A DNA stretch of 34,074 nucleotides from an uncultured Flavobacteriales bacterium (GCA_959608625.1 CAUHQV010000026.1:1-34074); one strand, 5' to 3'; positions 26,003 through 34,074 are shown, numbered from the stretch's first letter. The notes: generated by a model from the sequence alone, not told the origin. Numbers and translations: made by a program.

Positions 26003-26284
26003 TTACCAGATATCCGCAGCAGCGAAAACTCCGAGCGCCAGTACAAGGATAAGGATGTAAAGGCAGATCACAATGCCTATCATGATCAGGTACGCTTTGG
26101 CCCAGTTGGAACGGTTCCGGTTTTCCGTATCGCTCACCGCCCATACGATGAGCAGCACCAGGTTGGCGATAGGGATGAGCATCAACAACATCGTGCCCAG
26201 CCACTGACCTACGGTCATCACTTTTTCGTTGGGGGCCGACTGGAAGTACGCCTGGTCCGCCGGATTTTGATAAGGTTCTTGCAT
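26003..26284 (-). CDS. Small two-helix membrane protein (CD225/TM2-like layout)
   Basis: A 93-residue protein with a short polar, Gln/Pro-rich N-terminus (about residues 1-22), a first hydrophobic helix at about 26-49 (WLGTMLLMLIPIANLVLLIVW), a charged loop with the phrase SDTENRNRSNWAKA, and a second helix at about 63-90. This layout recurs in small membrane proteins of Firmicutes and Bacteroidota and recalls the CD225/TM2 type. No function can be assigned. It is the only intact gene between two broken ones, and it ends at a strong terminator (25946-25979). Confidence 0.75.
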   Translation of the reverse strand: MQEPYQNPADQAYFQSAPNEKVMTVGQWLGTMLLMLIPIANLVLLIVWAVSDTENRNRSNWAKAYLIMIGIVICLYILILVLALGVFAAADIW

Positions 26285-26427
26285 GCGATTTATGTGTTTT
26301 TGTTAGGATTATTATAGCACTGCTAAAGTAATGATTTTTAGCGGAGACTAAAGTAGCCGGATTCCTAAAATTTCACCCGGATTTTCCTCAATTTTGCCGT
26401 TTGAATAATAATAATTCCCTTTTCGAG

Positions 26428-27201
26428 ATGAAAACACATTCCTGCCGCAATTGCGGCGGCGAATTCACGGTCCGGTATTGCCCCCGCTGCGGACAACGCG
26501 ACGATATAGCGCGTTTGTCGTGGAAAGTCCTTTTCGAGGTTTTCCTGTCGATAATCTTCGGAAAGGATTACAACGGGGAGAGCGGCGACATACCCCGCTA
26601 TGGTCTCTTCGGTACATTTTGGCGGATATTGTTCCATCCGGTGACTACCATAAACGAGTACCTGGCCGGGAAACGGGTGCGCTATTTCAGCCCGATCGGG
26701 ATGCTGTTCCTGCTATCCGCACTATGCGTGCTGATATCCTATTGGACCGGGGTGAAAATAATGGACGGCCAACCTGGAACTCCCGGTTTTGAGCCTTTTT
26801 TGGAATACAGGAATACCCCCCCCGGTTGCTTATTGGTTGTTGGTAGCTCCGTTTGCCGCACTGACCTATAAATGGGTATTTGCCAAATTTTCCGACCTAA
26901 AATAGGTGGATATTTATATGTAGAAATATTCCTGTCGGTAATCGGGATGGCTATCGGCTGCGCTCGCATCCTATTCTTATCTATTTTTCCTGTCTGGGAA
27001 AATACAGAGGTTTACCTGTTTTCCGGGATTGAAACCATCGTCATTATCGGGATCGGCGCCGCCTTTTTCCATTCCGTGTTAAAAATAAGCCGGTCGCGGG
27101 CTGTATTCGGCTCCATTGCCGGGAATGTGGTAAGTTATGCCCTGATTTTTACGCTCATATTAGTGGTTTCGCTTCTGTATCTCTTGATATCCCATTTTTA
27201 A
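26428..27201 (+). pseudogene. Broken DUF3667-like membrane protein with zinc ribbon
   Basis: The N-terminal part is in one frame: a zinc ribbon with two CxxC pairs (CRNCGG and CPRCGQ), then the DUF3667-type phrase FGTFWRILFHPVTTINEYLAGKR, here split for description at HP, followed by RYFSP and a membrane helix. The first frame then runs into a stop at about 26871. The sequence after about 26795 makes sense only in the next frame (WNTGIPPPVAYWLLV, then APFAALTYKW), and after the A4 run near 26900 in a third (IGGYLYVEIFLSVIGM). The last piece has three more hydrophobic segments and ends in a TAA at 27199-27201. At least two frameshifts are needed. Its end overlaps the metF stop on the other strand. 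The start is the ATG at 26428. Confidence 0.8.
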
Positions 27202-28148
27202 AAAACGCTTTTCGCGATAGCGGCCACGTTGTCCGGGCGACCCATCGTATAGAAATGGATAGCAGGCGCCCCTGCCCCGATCAACTCCCGACACTGGGCT
27301 TCGGCCCATTCGATACCCACCTGGCGTACCGCCTCGTTGTCCGGCGCGTTTTCTACCGCCCGGGAGAGTTCTTCCGGGATATTCACCCCGAATATCTGGG
27401 GCAGCATGGATAGCTGGGCTTTGGTGGAAAAAGGTTTTAGTCCGGCTACGATGGGTACATCGATACCTGCCTGCCTGCATTTTTCCACGAATGCAAAATA
27501 TTTGCTGTTGTCGAAGAACATCTGGGTAACGACATAACCGGCCCCGGCCTCTACTTTTTCTTTCAAATGGTCGATATCGGACTGGGCGTTGGGCGCTTCG
27601 GCGTGTTTTTCCGGATAGCCTGCCACCCCGATGCAGAAATCGGTCGGCGCCGGACGTTCTACCTCCCCGGAAAGGTATTCCCCCCGGTTCATCCCGGCGA
27701 TCTGGCGGACAAGGTCGCAGGCATGCGCATGGCCGTTTCCATGCGGACGGAACGCGTGTTCGCCCTTCACGTTGTCGCCCCTGAGGGCCAGCACGTTGTC
27801 TATTCCCAAGAAATTCATCTCTATCAGCGCGTCTTCCGTCTCATCGGCCGAAAATCCCCCGCATATCAGGTGAGGCACGGCATCGATCCCGTACCGGGCG
27901 GTAATAGCGGCCGATATGCCGATAGTCCCGGGGCGCTTGCGGACGACCTTGCGTTCCAGCAGCCCTCCCTCCCGTTCGATGAATTTGACTTCTTCCCGGT
28001 GGTAAGTGACATTTATATAAGACGGGGCATACTCCCGCAGCACATCTATCGTCCGGTAAATGGACGCGATCGTCTCCCCCTTCAGAGGGGGGAGCAGTTC
28101 AAACGCGAACAGGGTGCGTCCCTGTTGGAATTTTTCCGTGATCTTCAT
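27198..28148 (-). CDS. metF: 5,10-Methylenetetrahydrofolate reductase
   Basis: A 316-residue flavin-dependent TIM-barrel enzyme that reduces methylene-THF to methyl-THF, the methyl donor for MetH. Key motifs: FAFELLPPLKGE at the N-terminus with the catalytic Glu, INVTYH near residue 50, HLICGG in the centre, LALRGDN with the flavin-binding Arg-Gly-Asp, and AGYPEKHAEAP and TQMFFDN near residue 190-220. The start is the ATG at 28148; a long open frame continues upstream but is only the antisense of metH. It diverges from metH over a 136-base regulatory region and shares an upstream element with it. Together the two genes make methionine from homocysteine. Confidence 0.96.
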   Translation of the reverse strand: MKITEKFQQGRTLFAFELLPPLKGETIASIYRTIDVLREYAPSYINVTYHREEVKFIEREGGLLERKVVRKRPGTIGISAAITARYGIDAVPHLICGGFSADETEDALIEMNFLGIDNVLALRGDNVKGEHAFRPHGNGHAHACDLVRQIAGMNRGEYLSGEVERPAPTDFCIGVAGYPEKHAEAPNAQSDIDHLKEKVEAGAGYVVTQMFFDNSKYFAFVEKCRQAGIDVPIVAGLKPFSTKAQLSMLPQIFGVNIPEELSRAVENAPDNEAVRQVGIEWAEAQCRELIGAGAPAIHFYTMGRPDNVAAIAKSVF

Positions 28149-28171
28149 GTCTTCCTTTCGTTTTCTATCTG

Positions 28172-28179
28172 CAAAGATG
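28172..28179 (-). promoter_or_regulatory. Candidate -7 box of metF
   Basis: Minus-strand CATCTTTG differs from TAnnTTTG only in its first base. It lies 23 bases before the metF ATG. The element CGGCAAAAA (28185-28193, minus) ends five bases upstream of it. Confidence 0.5.
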
Positions 28180-28184
28180 GGATT

Positions 28185-28249
28185 TTTTTGCCGATAAGAC
28201 ATCACAGGCGGCGTTTTTGTTGTTATTTTTTGCCGCAGGCCGGCAAAAA
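28185..28249. promoter_or_regulatory. Three-copy CGGCAAAAA element between metF and metH
   Basis: The 9-mer CGGCAAAAA occurs three times: on the minus strand at 28185-28193 and 28227-28235, and on the plus strand at 28241-28249. The last two form a perfect inverted repeat with a 5-base centre (CAGGC). A copy sits 5 bases before the metF -7 box and another 3 bases before the metH -7 box, each in the direction of its own gene. No known regulator is recognised. Confidence 0.55.
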
Positions 28250-28260
28250 GCGTACCTTTG
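28229..28260 (+). promoter_or_regulatory. metH promoter
   Basis: TTTG (28229-28232), a 20-base spacer and TACCTTTG (28253-28260) fit the Bacteroidota -33/-7 consensus. It lies 24 bases before the ATG at 28285. No cobalamin riboswitch fits in the short region upstream. Confidence 0.7.
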
Positions 28261-28284
28261 TAGAATATAGTGCTTTTCAGACAA

Positions 28285-31200
28285 ATGGAACGAAAGGATA
28301 TAAGAAAAGAGATACGGGAGCGCATCCTGGTGCTGGACGGGGCTACCGGTACCCTCATCCAGACCCTCGGGTTGCAGGAAGACGATTTTACCCTGGAAAA
28401 ATACGGTTCCCTCCGGGGACTGAACGATATTTTGTGCCTCACCCGCCCCGAATCCGTCGCCGAAGTACACCGCCGATACCTTAAAGCGGGAGCGGATATA
28501 ATATCGACCAACACGTTTAATGCCAACGCTATATCGCTGGCCGAATACGAGGTATCCGATCTGGTGCCCCAAATAAATGCCGAGGCGGCCCGCATCGCCC
28601 GCCGGGCGGCGGACGAATGCGCCGCAGAAGGAAAACCACGTTTCGTAGCAGGCGTGGTAGGTCCTACCGGCCGTACAGCCTCCATTTCCCCGGATGTGGC
28701 CGATCCGGCGGTGCGCAACGTGGCTTTCGACGAGCTTTTCGATACGTATAGCCAACAGATAAAATCGTTGGCCGACAATGGTGCCGATCTGATCCTGATG
28801 GAAACGGTGTTCGACAGCCTGAACGCCAAAGCGGCCGTTTGTGCGGCTAAAAGTGTTTGCGAGCTGCCCGTGATGCTGTCCGGTACCATTACCGATGCCA
28901 GCGGGCGCCTGCTTTCGGGGCAGACCATCGAGGCTTTCTACGCTTCATTTGCCCAAACGGGTATTTTTTCGATAGGCCTGAACTGCGCCCTGGGGGCCGA
29001 CCAGATGCTCCCCTTTATCGGCGAGCTCTCCCGCATCGCCGCCCTGCCCGTTTCCTGCCACCCCAACGCCGGACTTCCGGACGGTTTCGGCGGGTATGCC
29101 CAGACAATGTCCCAGATGGCCGCCTCGGTCGAAAAATACCTGCAACAAGGATTGGTGAACATCATCGGAGGATGCTGCGGCACGACGCCCGAGTATATAG
29201 AATACCTCGCGCAGATAGCAGGCAAATACCCGCCCCGCGCGATTCCCGAAAAGACCCATAAAACGGTGTTGGCCGGGCTGGAACCCCTCACGATAGAGCC
29301 GTCGGCCAATTTCATCAACGTGGGCGAGCGGGCCAACGTAGCGGGAAGCGCCAAATTCGCCCGGTTGGTACGCGAGGAAAAATGGGACGAGGCCGTCGAG
29401 ATCGTTCGTCATCAAGTGGAGGACGGGGCCCAGGTGATCGACGTGTGCATGGATGCCCCGATGATCGAGGCCCGCGAAGCAATGACGCACTTCTTGCGGC
29501 TGCTGGCTTCGGAACCGGATATTGCGCGCCTGCCGCTGATGATAGACTCCTCCTCGTGGGAAGTCTTGGCAGACGGTATGAAATCCGTGCAGGGCAAGCA
29601 TATCGTCAATTCCATCTCGCTCAAAGAAGGCGAAGCGGCTTTCCTGGAAAAGTCCCGGACGATACACGCCATGGGGTGTGCCGCGGTGATGATGCTGTTC
29701 GATGAAAAAGGACAGGCGGACACTTACGGACGTAAAATGGAAGTGGCCCGGCGTATATACCGCCTGGCCACCGAAGACGGTTTCCCGGCACAGGACATCG
29801 TTTTCGACCTCAATGTGCTGGCTGTAGCCACCGGCATGAAAGAGCACGACCGGTATGCGGCCGACTTCATCCGTGCCTGCCGGGATATCAAACAGGAATT
29901 CCCGTTGGTAAAGGTCAGCGGAGGAGTGAGTAACCTTTCGTTCTCCTTCCGGGGTAACAATACCGTCCGGGAGGCGATGCACTCCGTATTCCTGTATCAC
30001 GCCATCGCGTCCGGTATGGATATGGGTATTGTCAATGCGGGCATGCTCCAGGTGTACAGCGAAATAGAGCCCGTGCTTCTGGCCTTGGTGGAGGATGTGA
30101 TCCTCGCCCGGCGGGAAGATGCGGCCGAACGGCTGATAGAATACGCCCAGCATATGCAGCCGGGCGAACCGGGAGCGCGGAAAGCGGCGGAAACGGCCAC
30201 TCCGGAATCCCTTTTCCCCGATGTATGTGAGCGCCTGCAGTACAAGATCGTCAAAGGGTTGCCCGAAGGAGCCGATACCGATGCGCTGGAAGCGCTCCGG
30301 ATAAAAGGAGCCCCGGTAAAAGTCATCGACGAGGTACTGATGAAAGGCATGGAAAAAGTAGGCGAACTGTTCGGCGAGGGCAAAATGTTCCTCCCCCAGG
30401 TAGTCAAGAGCGCCCGGGTGATGAAACGGGCCGTGGATGCCATTACTCCGTTTATGGAGAAAAAAGACACTTCCGAAAACAAAAAGATGCTTATCGCTAC
30501 GGTGAAGGGCGACGTACACGATATCGGGAAGAACATCGTATCGGTCGTGATGGCCTGCAACGGATACCAGGTGACCGACCTGGGCGTGATGGTTCCCCCC
30601 GAGGAGATCGTCTGCCAGACCCGCAAGACCAAGGCCGACCTGGTCGGGCTTTCGGGTCTTATCACCCCTTCGCTGGAAGAAATGGCGGCGACGGTACGCG
30701 CCCTGGAAGAGGCCGGCGTACACGTACCCGTCATCGTCGGGGGGGCCACCACCTCGGAACTCCATACGGCCGTAAAGATCGCCCCGTTGTACGGCGGTAC
30801 GGTCGCCCGGGCCAAGGATGCTTCGCACACGGTGCGCCTGGCTGCCGACCTGCTGGCCGGGACGGACATCAAAGCGCAGCAAGCCGAGATAAGGGCCGCC
30901 TACGAAAAACAATCCGAAGAGAAAAAACCGCTCGTTCCTATCGAACAGGCGCGCGCCAAAGCGCCGTCCTGCAACCTTTCCGAAACGGTTCGTCCGGCGC
31001 AGACAGGACGGTTCGAATTCATCGACTTCCCTTTGGAGGAACTCCGCCAAAGGATAGATTGGACCTATTATTTCTACGAATGGGGTATGCGGGGACAATA
31101 TCCCGCCCTTCTTTCCGACCCGGAAAAAGGCGAGGAAGCCCGTCGGGTCTACGAGGAAGCGAATGTGGTACTGGATGATATAATCGCTAAAAAAGCATTA

Positions 31201-31791
31201 AAAGCCAATGCAGTAGCCGGAATATTTTCTGTAAAAGCATCGGGAGACGATATCGTCCTGGAAAACGGCACGGTCTATCCTCATCTGCGCAACCAGACTA
31301 CCTCCTTCAAATGCCTGTCCGATTTCATTTCCCCCGACGGGGATTTTATGGGGGCATTCGCCGCTACCGCAGGCATAGGACTGGACGACTATATCCGGGG
31401 ACTGGACGATTACGGAGCCATCACGGCCAAAATATTGGCCAACCGGCTGGCGGAGGCTTTCTCGGAAGAGATATTCGAGCGTATGCGCACACAACTATGG
31501 GGATTCGGGAACGGAGGCATACGCCCGGCCTGCGGGTATCCCACCCTGCCCGAGCATACCGGAAAACGCATCATCTTCGACCTGCTCGATGCGGAGAAGA
31601 CGACTGGTATCCACTTGACTGAAAATTATATGATGAAACCCGAAGCCAGCGTATCGGGCCTTATCTTTGCCCACCCCGAGGCCCACTACTTCGACGTAGG
31701 GCGCATCGGGGAAGACCAGGTGCGGGACTACGCCCGGCGACGGGGCATCACCGAAGAAGAAGCACGAAAATATACCTCCGAAAGACTATGA
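28285..31791 (+). CDS. metH: Cobalamin-dependent methionine synthase
   Basis: A 1168-residue, full-length four-module enzyme that moves the methyl group from methyl-THF to homocysteine through cobalamin. Homocysteine domain (about 1-320): DGATGT at the start and zinc ligands Cys234 (GLNCAL) and Cys297-Cys298 (GGCCGT). Folate domain (about 330-600): FINVGERANVAGS and the VDGAQVIDVCMD region. Cobalamin cap and binding domains (about 620-860): DVHDIGKNIV with His745 as the lower cobalt ligand. Activation domain (about 870-1168): RPACGYP from residue 1080, which binds S-adenosylmethionine. The ATG at 28285 is preferred to an in-frame GTG at 28270 that follows the -7 box by only ten bases. Its stop overlaps the next gene by four bases. 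Confidence 0.97.
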   Translation: MERKDIRKEIRERILVLDGATGTLIQTLGLQEDDFTLEKYGSLRGLNDILCLTRPESVAEVHRRYLKAGADIISTNTFNANAISLAEYEVSDLVPQINAEAARIARRAADECAAEGKPRFVAGVVGPTGRTASISPDVADPAVRNVAFDELFDTYSQQIKSLADNGADLILMETVFDSLNAKAAVCAAKSVCELPVMLSGTITDASGRLLSGQTIEAFYASFAQTGIFSIGLNCALGADQMLPFIGELSRIAALPVSCHPNAGLPDGFGGYAQTMSQMAASVEKYLQQGLVNIIGGCCGTTPEYIEYLAQIAGKYPPRAIPEKTHKTVLAGLEPLTIEPSANFINVGERANVAGSAKFARLVREEKWDEAVEIVRHQVEDGAQVIDVCMDAPMIEAREAMTHFLRLLASEPDIARLPLMIDSSSWEVLADGMKSVQGKHIVNSISLKEGEAAFLEKSRTIHAMGCAAVMMLFDEKGQADTYGRKMEVARRIYRLATEDGFPAQDIVFDLNVLAVATGMKEHDRYAADFIRACRDIKQEFPLVKVSGGVSNLSFSFRGNNTVREAMHSVFLYHAIASGMDMGIVNAGMLQVYSEIEPVLLALVEDVILARREDAAERLIEYAQHMQPGEPGARKAAETATPESLFPDVCERLQYKIVKGLPEGADTDALEALRIKGAPVKVIDEVLMKGMEKVGELFGEGKMFLPQVVKSARVMKRAVDAITPFMEKKDTSENKKMLIATVKGDVHDIGKNIVSVVMACNGYQVTDLGVMVPPEEIVCQTRKTKADLVGLSGLITPSLEEMAATVRALEEAGVHVPVIVGGATTSELHTAVKIAPLYGGTVARAKDASHTVRLAADLLAGTDIKAQQAEIRAAYEKQSEEKKPLVPIEQARAKAPSCNLSETVRPAQTGRFEFIDFPLEELRQRIDWTYYFYEWGMRGQYPALLSDPEKGEEARRVYEEANVVLDDIIAKKALKANAVAGIFSVKASGDDIVLENGTVYPHLRNQTTSFKCLSDFISPDGDFMGAFAATAGIGLDDYIRGLDDYGAITAKILANRLAEAFSEEIFERMRTQLWGFGNGGIRPACGYPTLPEHTGKRIIFDLLDAEKTTGIHLTENYMMKPEASVSGLIFAHPEAHYFDVGRIGEDQVRDYARRRGITEEEARKYTSERL

Positions 31792-32546
31792 GTACCCGGA
31801 AAAAAGAGATCACCGACGTAAAAGAGGCGGCCCTGGAGGCCATAAAGATTCTGGAAGGGCTAAAAAGTGTAAAAAATGCCGCCGGAATGGCACACTTCGG
31901 GATCAATACGAAAAATGCGCTGGGCGTCAGTGTAAAGGATGTCCGCGCCCTAGGGAAAAAGATCGGGAAAAGCACTCCGCTGGCTCTGGAACTGATGCGG
32001 GAGAAATACCACGAAGCCCACATATTGGCCTTTGTCGTAATGCGGGGCGAAGAGCTTTCCGAAGAGCAAATGGACGATATCGCCGCCACGCTGGATTCGT
32101 GGGATACGTGTGATATTTTCTGCGGGGAGATCGCCGCACACCCGCTGGCTTTCCGCAAAGCGCTCCATTGGGTGAAGGACGACCGGGAATTCATCCGCCG
32201 GGCGGGTTTTTCCCTCATCGCCCGGATGGCGGTACGGTGTAAGGATATGCCGGACGAGGCGTTCCAGGCCCTTTTGGCCATCATTGAACATTACAGCTCC
32301 GATCCGCGCCCGATGGTGGGTAAAGCGATCGACTGGGCCCTGCGGCAGATCGGCAAACGGTCTACTTTCATCCACCCGTACGCCCTTTCGCTGGCCGAAA
32401 AAATGACCGGTTCGCCGGATAAGCACACACGCCGCATAGGCCGGGTATCGGCCCGTGAACTTGCCGATCCGAAGGTTATCGCCCGGCTGAAGCCCCATAG
32501 CGTGTGGCCCGAAGAGGGCGTGGTCGAGATAGACGGATACTGCTGA
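31788..32546 (+). CDS. DNA alkylation repair protein, AlkD-like HEAT-repeat glycosylase
   Basis: A 252-residue all-helical protein made of HEAT-like repeats, as in the AlkC/AlkD glycosylases that remove N3- and N7-alkylated purines without flipping the base. The sequence LDSWDTCDIFC places Trp105 and Asp109 four residues apart, as the active-site Trp and Asp of Bacillus cereus AlkD are. The basic surface helices (FIRRAGFSLIARMAVRCKD) would hold the DNA. The start overlaps the metH stop in ATGA, so translation is coupled to metH. The stop overlaps the next start in TGATG. Members of this family differ in activity, so the substrate is not certain. Confidence 0.85.
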   Translation: MSTRKKEITDVKEAALEAIKILEGLKSVKNAAGMAHFGINTKNALGVSVKDVRALGKKIGKSTPLALELMREKYHEAHILAFVVMRGEELSEEQMDDIAATLDSWDTCDIFCGEIAAHPLAFRKALHWVKDDREFIRRAGFSLIARMAVRCKDMPDEAFQALLAIIEHYSSDPRPMVGKAIDWALRQIGKRSTFIHPYALSLAEKMTGSPDKHTRRIGRVSARELADPKVIARLKPHSVWPEEGVVEIDGYC

Positions 32547-32998
32547 TGCGATTATGGTCGCTCCATCCCCGTTACCTCGACGCCAAAGGCCTTACTGCCT
32601 GTTGGCGGGAAGGGCTTTTGGCCCGCAGTGTACTCCGGGGCGAAACATCGGGATATAAACGGCATCCCCAGCTCGAGCGCTTCCGGCGTACGGCCGATCC
32701 ACTAGCTGCGATAGAAGCCTATCTCGGAGGGATATTGGACGAGGCAGTGAAACGGGGATACCGCTTCGACGGCTCCAAGGCAACCTTTTACCCCGAAATA
32801 CCCCGGATGGCAGTCACAGAGGGGCAGCTCCTCTACGAGCGGGGGCATTTACGCAAAAAGCTGGCCGTACGGGATGCTCCATCGATGGAACGGCTCGGGA
32901 GGGAGGAAATTCCCGCGGCTCATCCGCTGTTCACCATCGTACCCGGAGAGATTGAACCTTGGGAGCGGCCCGTGCCCGGGCTGGGCAGGAAAGGATAA
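32546..32998 (+). CDS. Pyrimidine-dimer DNA glycosylase (T4 endonuclease V type)
   Basis: A 150-residue protein. The N-terminus MRLWSLHPRYLDAKGL and WREGLLARSVLRGETSGYKRHP, followed by LGGILDEAVKRGYRFD, match the Pyr_excise family to which T4 endonuclease V belongs. In T4 enzyme the N-terminal residue acts as nucleophile after Met removal, a Glu at position 23 helps catalysis, and a helix like ECLKRGF precedes the C-terminal part; the equivalent EAVKRGY is visible here. It would cut UV-induced cyclobutane dimers and nick the site. The start is the ATG at 32546, overlapping the preceding stop by one base, so the two repair genes are cotranscribed behind metH. Confidence 0.78.
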   Translation: MRLWSLHPRYLDAKGLTACWREGLLARSVLRGETSGYKRHPQLERFRRTADPLAAIEAYLGGILDEAVKRGYRFDGSKATFYPEIPRMAVTEGQLLYERGHLRKKLAVRDAPSMERLGREEIPAAHPLFTIVPGEIEPWERPVPGLGRKG

Positions 32999-33045
32999 CA
33001 TCCGGCCATGCCACCGGTTCTAGATAAACAAAGTAAAGAACAAAA

Positions 33046-33516
33046 ATGCCTACCGAAATAGAACGCAAATTCCTCGTCGTCGGCGATTTCAGGCCGTTTG
33101 TCCGCACGTCGGAGCGCATCGCTCAGGGATACCTTTGCACCGATCCGGATAAAACCGTCCGGGTACGGCTGAAAGGGGATAAAGGTTACCTTACCTTGAA
33201 AGGTGCCGGAAACGCATCGGGCACCAGCCGCTGTGAATGGGAATATGAGATCCCGGCGCGGGATGCCCGGGAACTGATCGCCCTGTGCACAGCAGGGATC
33301 ATCGACAAAACACGGCATTATATACCGGCCGGAAAACACACGTTCGAAGTGGACGTATTCCACGGGGACAACGAAGGGCTCATTGTAGCGGAGATCGAGC
33401 TGGACGATGAGAACGAAGCCTTCGACCATCCGTCCTGGCTGGGAAAAGAAGTAACCGGCGATACGAAGTATTACAATGCCTCCCTTTCCCAAAACCCTTA
33501 TAAAAACTGGAAATAA
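33046..33516 (+). CDS. CYTH-domain phosphohydrolase/cyclase-type protein
   Basis: A 156-residue cytoplasmic protein of the triphosphate tunnel family. It begins with EIERKFLV, the ExExK signature (Glu4, Glu6, Lys8), followed by strands carrying charged residues that line the tunnel (VRVRLKGDKGYLTLKG, EWEYEI, FEVDVFHGDNEGLIVAEIEL). Single-domain bacterial members of this type usually hydrolyse inorganic or organic triphosphates; some relatives are adenylate cyclases. It starts 47 bases after the glycosylase gene and may be part of the metH unit. The convergent asd gene follows beyond a terminator. Confidence 0.92.
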   Translation: MPTEIERKFLVVGDFRPFVRTSERIAQGYLCTDPDKTVRVRLKGDKGYLTLKGAGNASGTSRCEWEYEIPARDARELIALCTAGIIDKTRHYIPAGKHTFEVDVFHGDNEGLIVAEIELDDENEAFDHPSWLGKEVTGDTKYYNASLSQNPYKNWK

Positions 33517-33534
33517 CGCGAAGCATTATACCAT

Positions 33535-33563
33535 AAAAAAGCCCCGCTATTCAGCGGGGCTTT
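33535..33563. terminator. Terminator between CYTH gene and asd
   Basis: AAAGCCCCGCT and AGCGGGGCTTT form a perfect 11-base stem around ATTC. The T-run is longer on the minus strand, so it mainly serves asd. Confidence 0.9.
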
Positions 33564-33579
33564 GACTATCGGCCGGATG

Positions 33580-34074
33580 TTACACCAGCTTGTTTTTCAC
33601 TAAGTATTCCGCGATCTGCACGGCGTTGGTCGCCGCGCCTTTGCGCAGGTTGTCTGCCACTACCCACATGTTCAGGGTATTAGGCTGTGATTCGTCCCGG
33701 CGCAAACGCCCTACGAACACCTCGTCCTTTTCGTGCGCATTGAGCGGCATCGGATAATCATTGTTCTTCGGGTCGTCCTGTACCACTACTCCCGGCATTT
33801 CCGAGAGGAGTTTTTTCACTTCGTCCATCGTAAAATCCCGGGCGAACTCCACGTTCACCGATTCGGAATGGCCGCCGATGGTCGGTACGCGCACCGTCGT
33901 AGCGGTCGTGCGTATGGAATCGTCCCGCAGGATCTTGCAGGTCTCGTTGACCATTTTCATTTCTTCCTTGGTGTAGCCGCTGTCCAGGAACGAATCGATA
34001 TGCGGCAGGATATTGAGGTCTATCTGGTAAGGATATACTTTGTCCACCGGCTTGCCTTCGCGTTCGCCGAACAT
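33580..34074 (-). CDS. asd: Aspartate-semialdehyde dehydrogenase, C-terminal part
   Basis: The last 164 residues or so of an enzyme that makes aspartate semialdehyde for lysine, threonine and methionine synthesis. Visible motifs are the dimer-arm phrase YPYQIDLNILPHID, the GYTKEEMKMVNETCKIL segment, the catalytic-base region VPTIGGHSESVNVEF, and the C-terminal NMWVVADNLRKGAATNAVQIAEYLV that lines the active site. The Met at the window edge is internal; the gene continues to the right, where the NADP-binding domain and the active Cys must lie. It converges on the CYTH gene and feeds the same pathway that metF and metH complete. Confidence 0.95.
   Translation of the reverse strand: MFGEREGKPVDKVYPYQIDLNILPHIDSFLDSGYTKEEMKMVNETCKILRDDSIRTTATTVRVPTIGGHSESVNVEFARDFTMDEVKKLLSEMPGVVVQDDPKNNDYPMPLNAHEKDEVFVGRLRRDESQPNTLNMWVVADNLRKGAATNAVQIAEYLVKNKLV

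Noticed and set aside
28149..28284. Cobalamin or SAM riboswitch before metH or metF
   Set aside because: The region is only 136 bases, holds two promoters and the CGGCAAAAA repeats, and shows none of the conserved riboswitch boxes.
28149..28928. Upstream extension of the metF frame
   Set aside because: It runs through the metF/metH promoter region and the antisense of metH, and the MetF family starts at the ATG at 28148.
28945..31098. Open frame of 717 codons on the minus strand opposite metH
   Set aside because: Antisense shadow of metH; composition rich in His, Arg and Gly and no family resemblance.

Overview
The window looks like chromosomal DNA of a member of the Bacteroidota, most likely order Bacteroidales. 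Several promoters carry the Bacteroidota -7 box TAnnTTTG. The proteins are typical of the group: an S46 dipeptidyl peptidase, a DUF1599 protein, a DoxX/tpiA cluster, a DUF2490 outer-membrane protein, GlnRS and B12-dependent MetH. The fairly high G+C would suit a Rikenellaceae/Alistipes-like genome, but I cannot fix the genus. I see no rRNA, tRNA, CRISPR array, insertion sequence or phage gene, and no gene-free stretch longer than about 300 bases.

Layout. 1-1148: a tandem pair of secreted LolA-like proteins, the first broken by an in-frame stop. 1170-1595: an NlpE-like lipoprotein without the usual CxxC. 1679-8472, minus strand: a drug-efflux operon in the order TetR regulator, TolC, HlyD-type lipoprotein adaptor, two separate ABC ATPases and two ABC-2 permeases; a perfect palindromic operator lies in front of the regulator. 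8553-9707: a lone fucO. 9834-12678, minus strand: a POTRA-less Omp85-type barrel overlapping a phosphoethanolamine transferase gene. 12929-15719: menC, a family 2 glycosyltransferase and a DUF2490 protein. 15879-16900: a small membrane protein coupled to a DUF2867 protein. 17016-18743: glnS, divergent from a DPP11-like S46 peptidase (18861-21011). 21087-24652, minus strand: DUF1599, DoxX, an orphan OppB-type permease and tpiA. 24771-27201: a decayed patch with two multiply frameshifted genes (a retropepsin/PDZ protein and a DUF3667-like protein) around one small intact membrane protein. 27198-34074: metF and metH diverge from a shared regulatory region; metH overlaps an AlkD-type repair gene, which overlaps a pyrimidine-dimer glycosylase gene, followed by a CYTH protein and the 3' part of asd.

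How the genes work together. The clearest systems are the self-regulated tripartite efflux pump (a split version of the YbhGFSR type), the envelope pair Omp85 barrel plus EptA-like enzyme, and the metF/metH one-carbon unit. The most interesting less-expected signals are: the ABC pair in which every degenerate motif falls in one composite ATP site; an element CGGCAAAAA placed just upstream of the -7 box of both metF and metH; three MxMxM triads in the secreted protein at 377-1099; and the two genes at 24.8-27.2 kb broken mostly by single-base losses.
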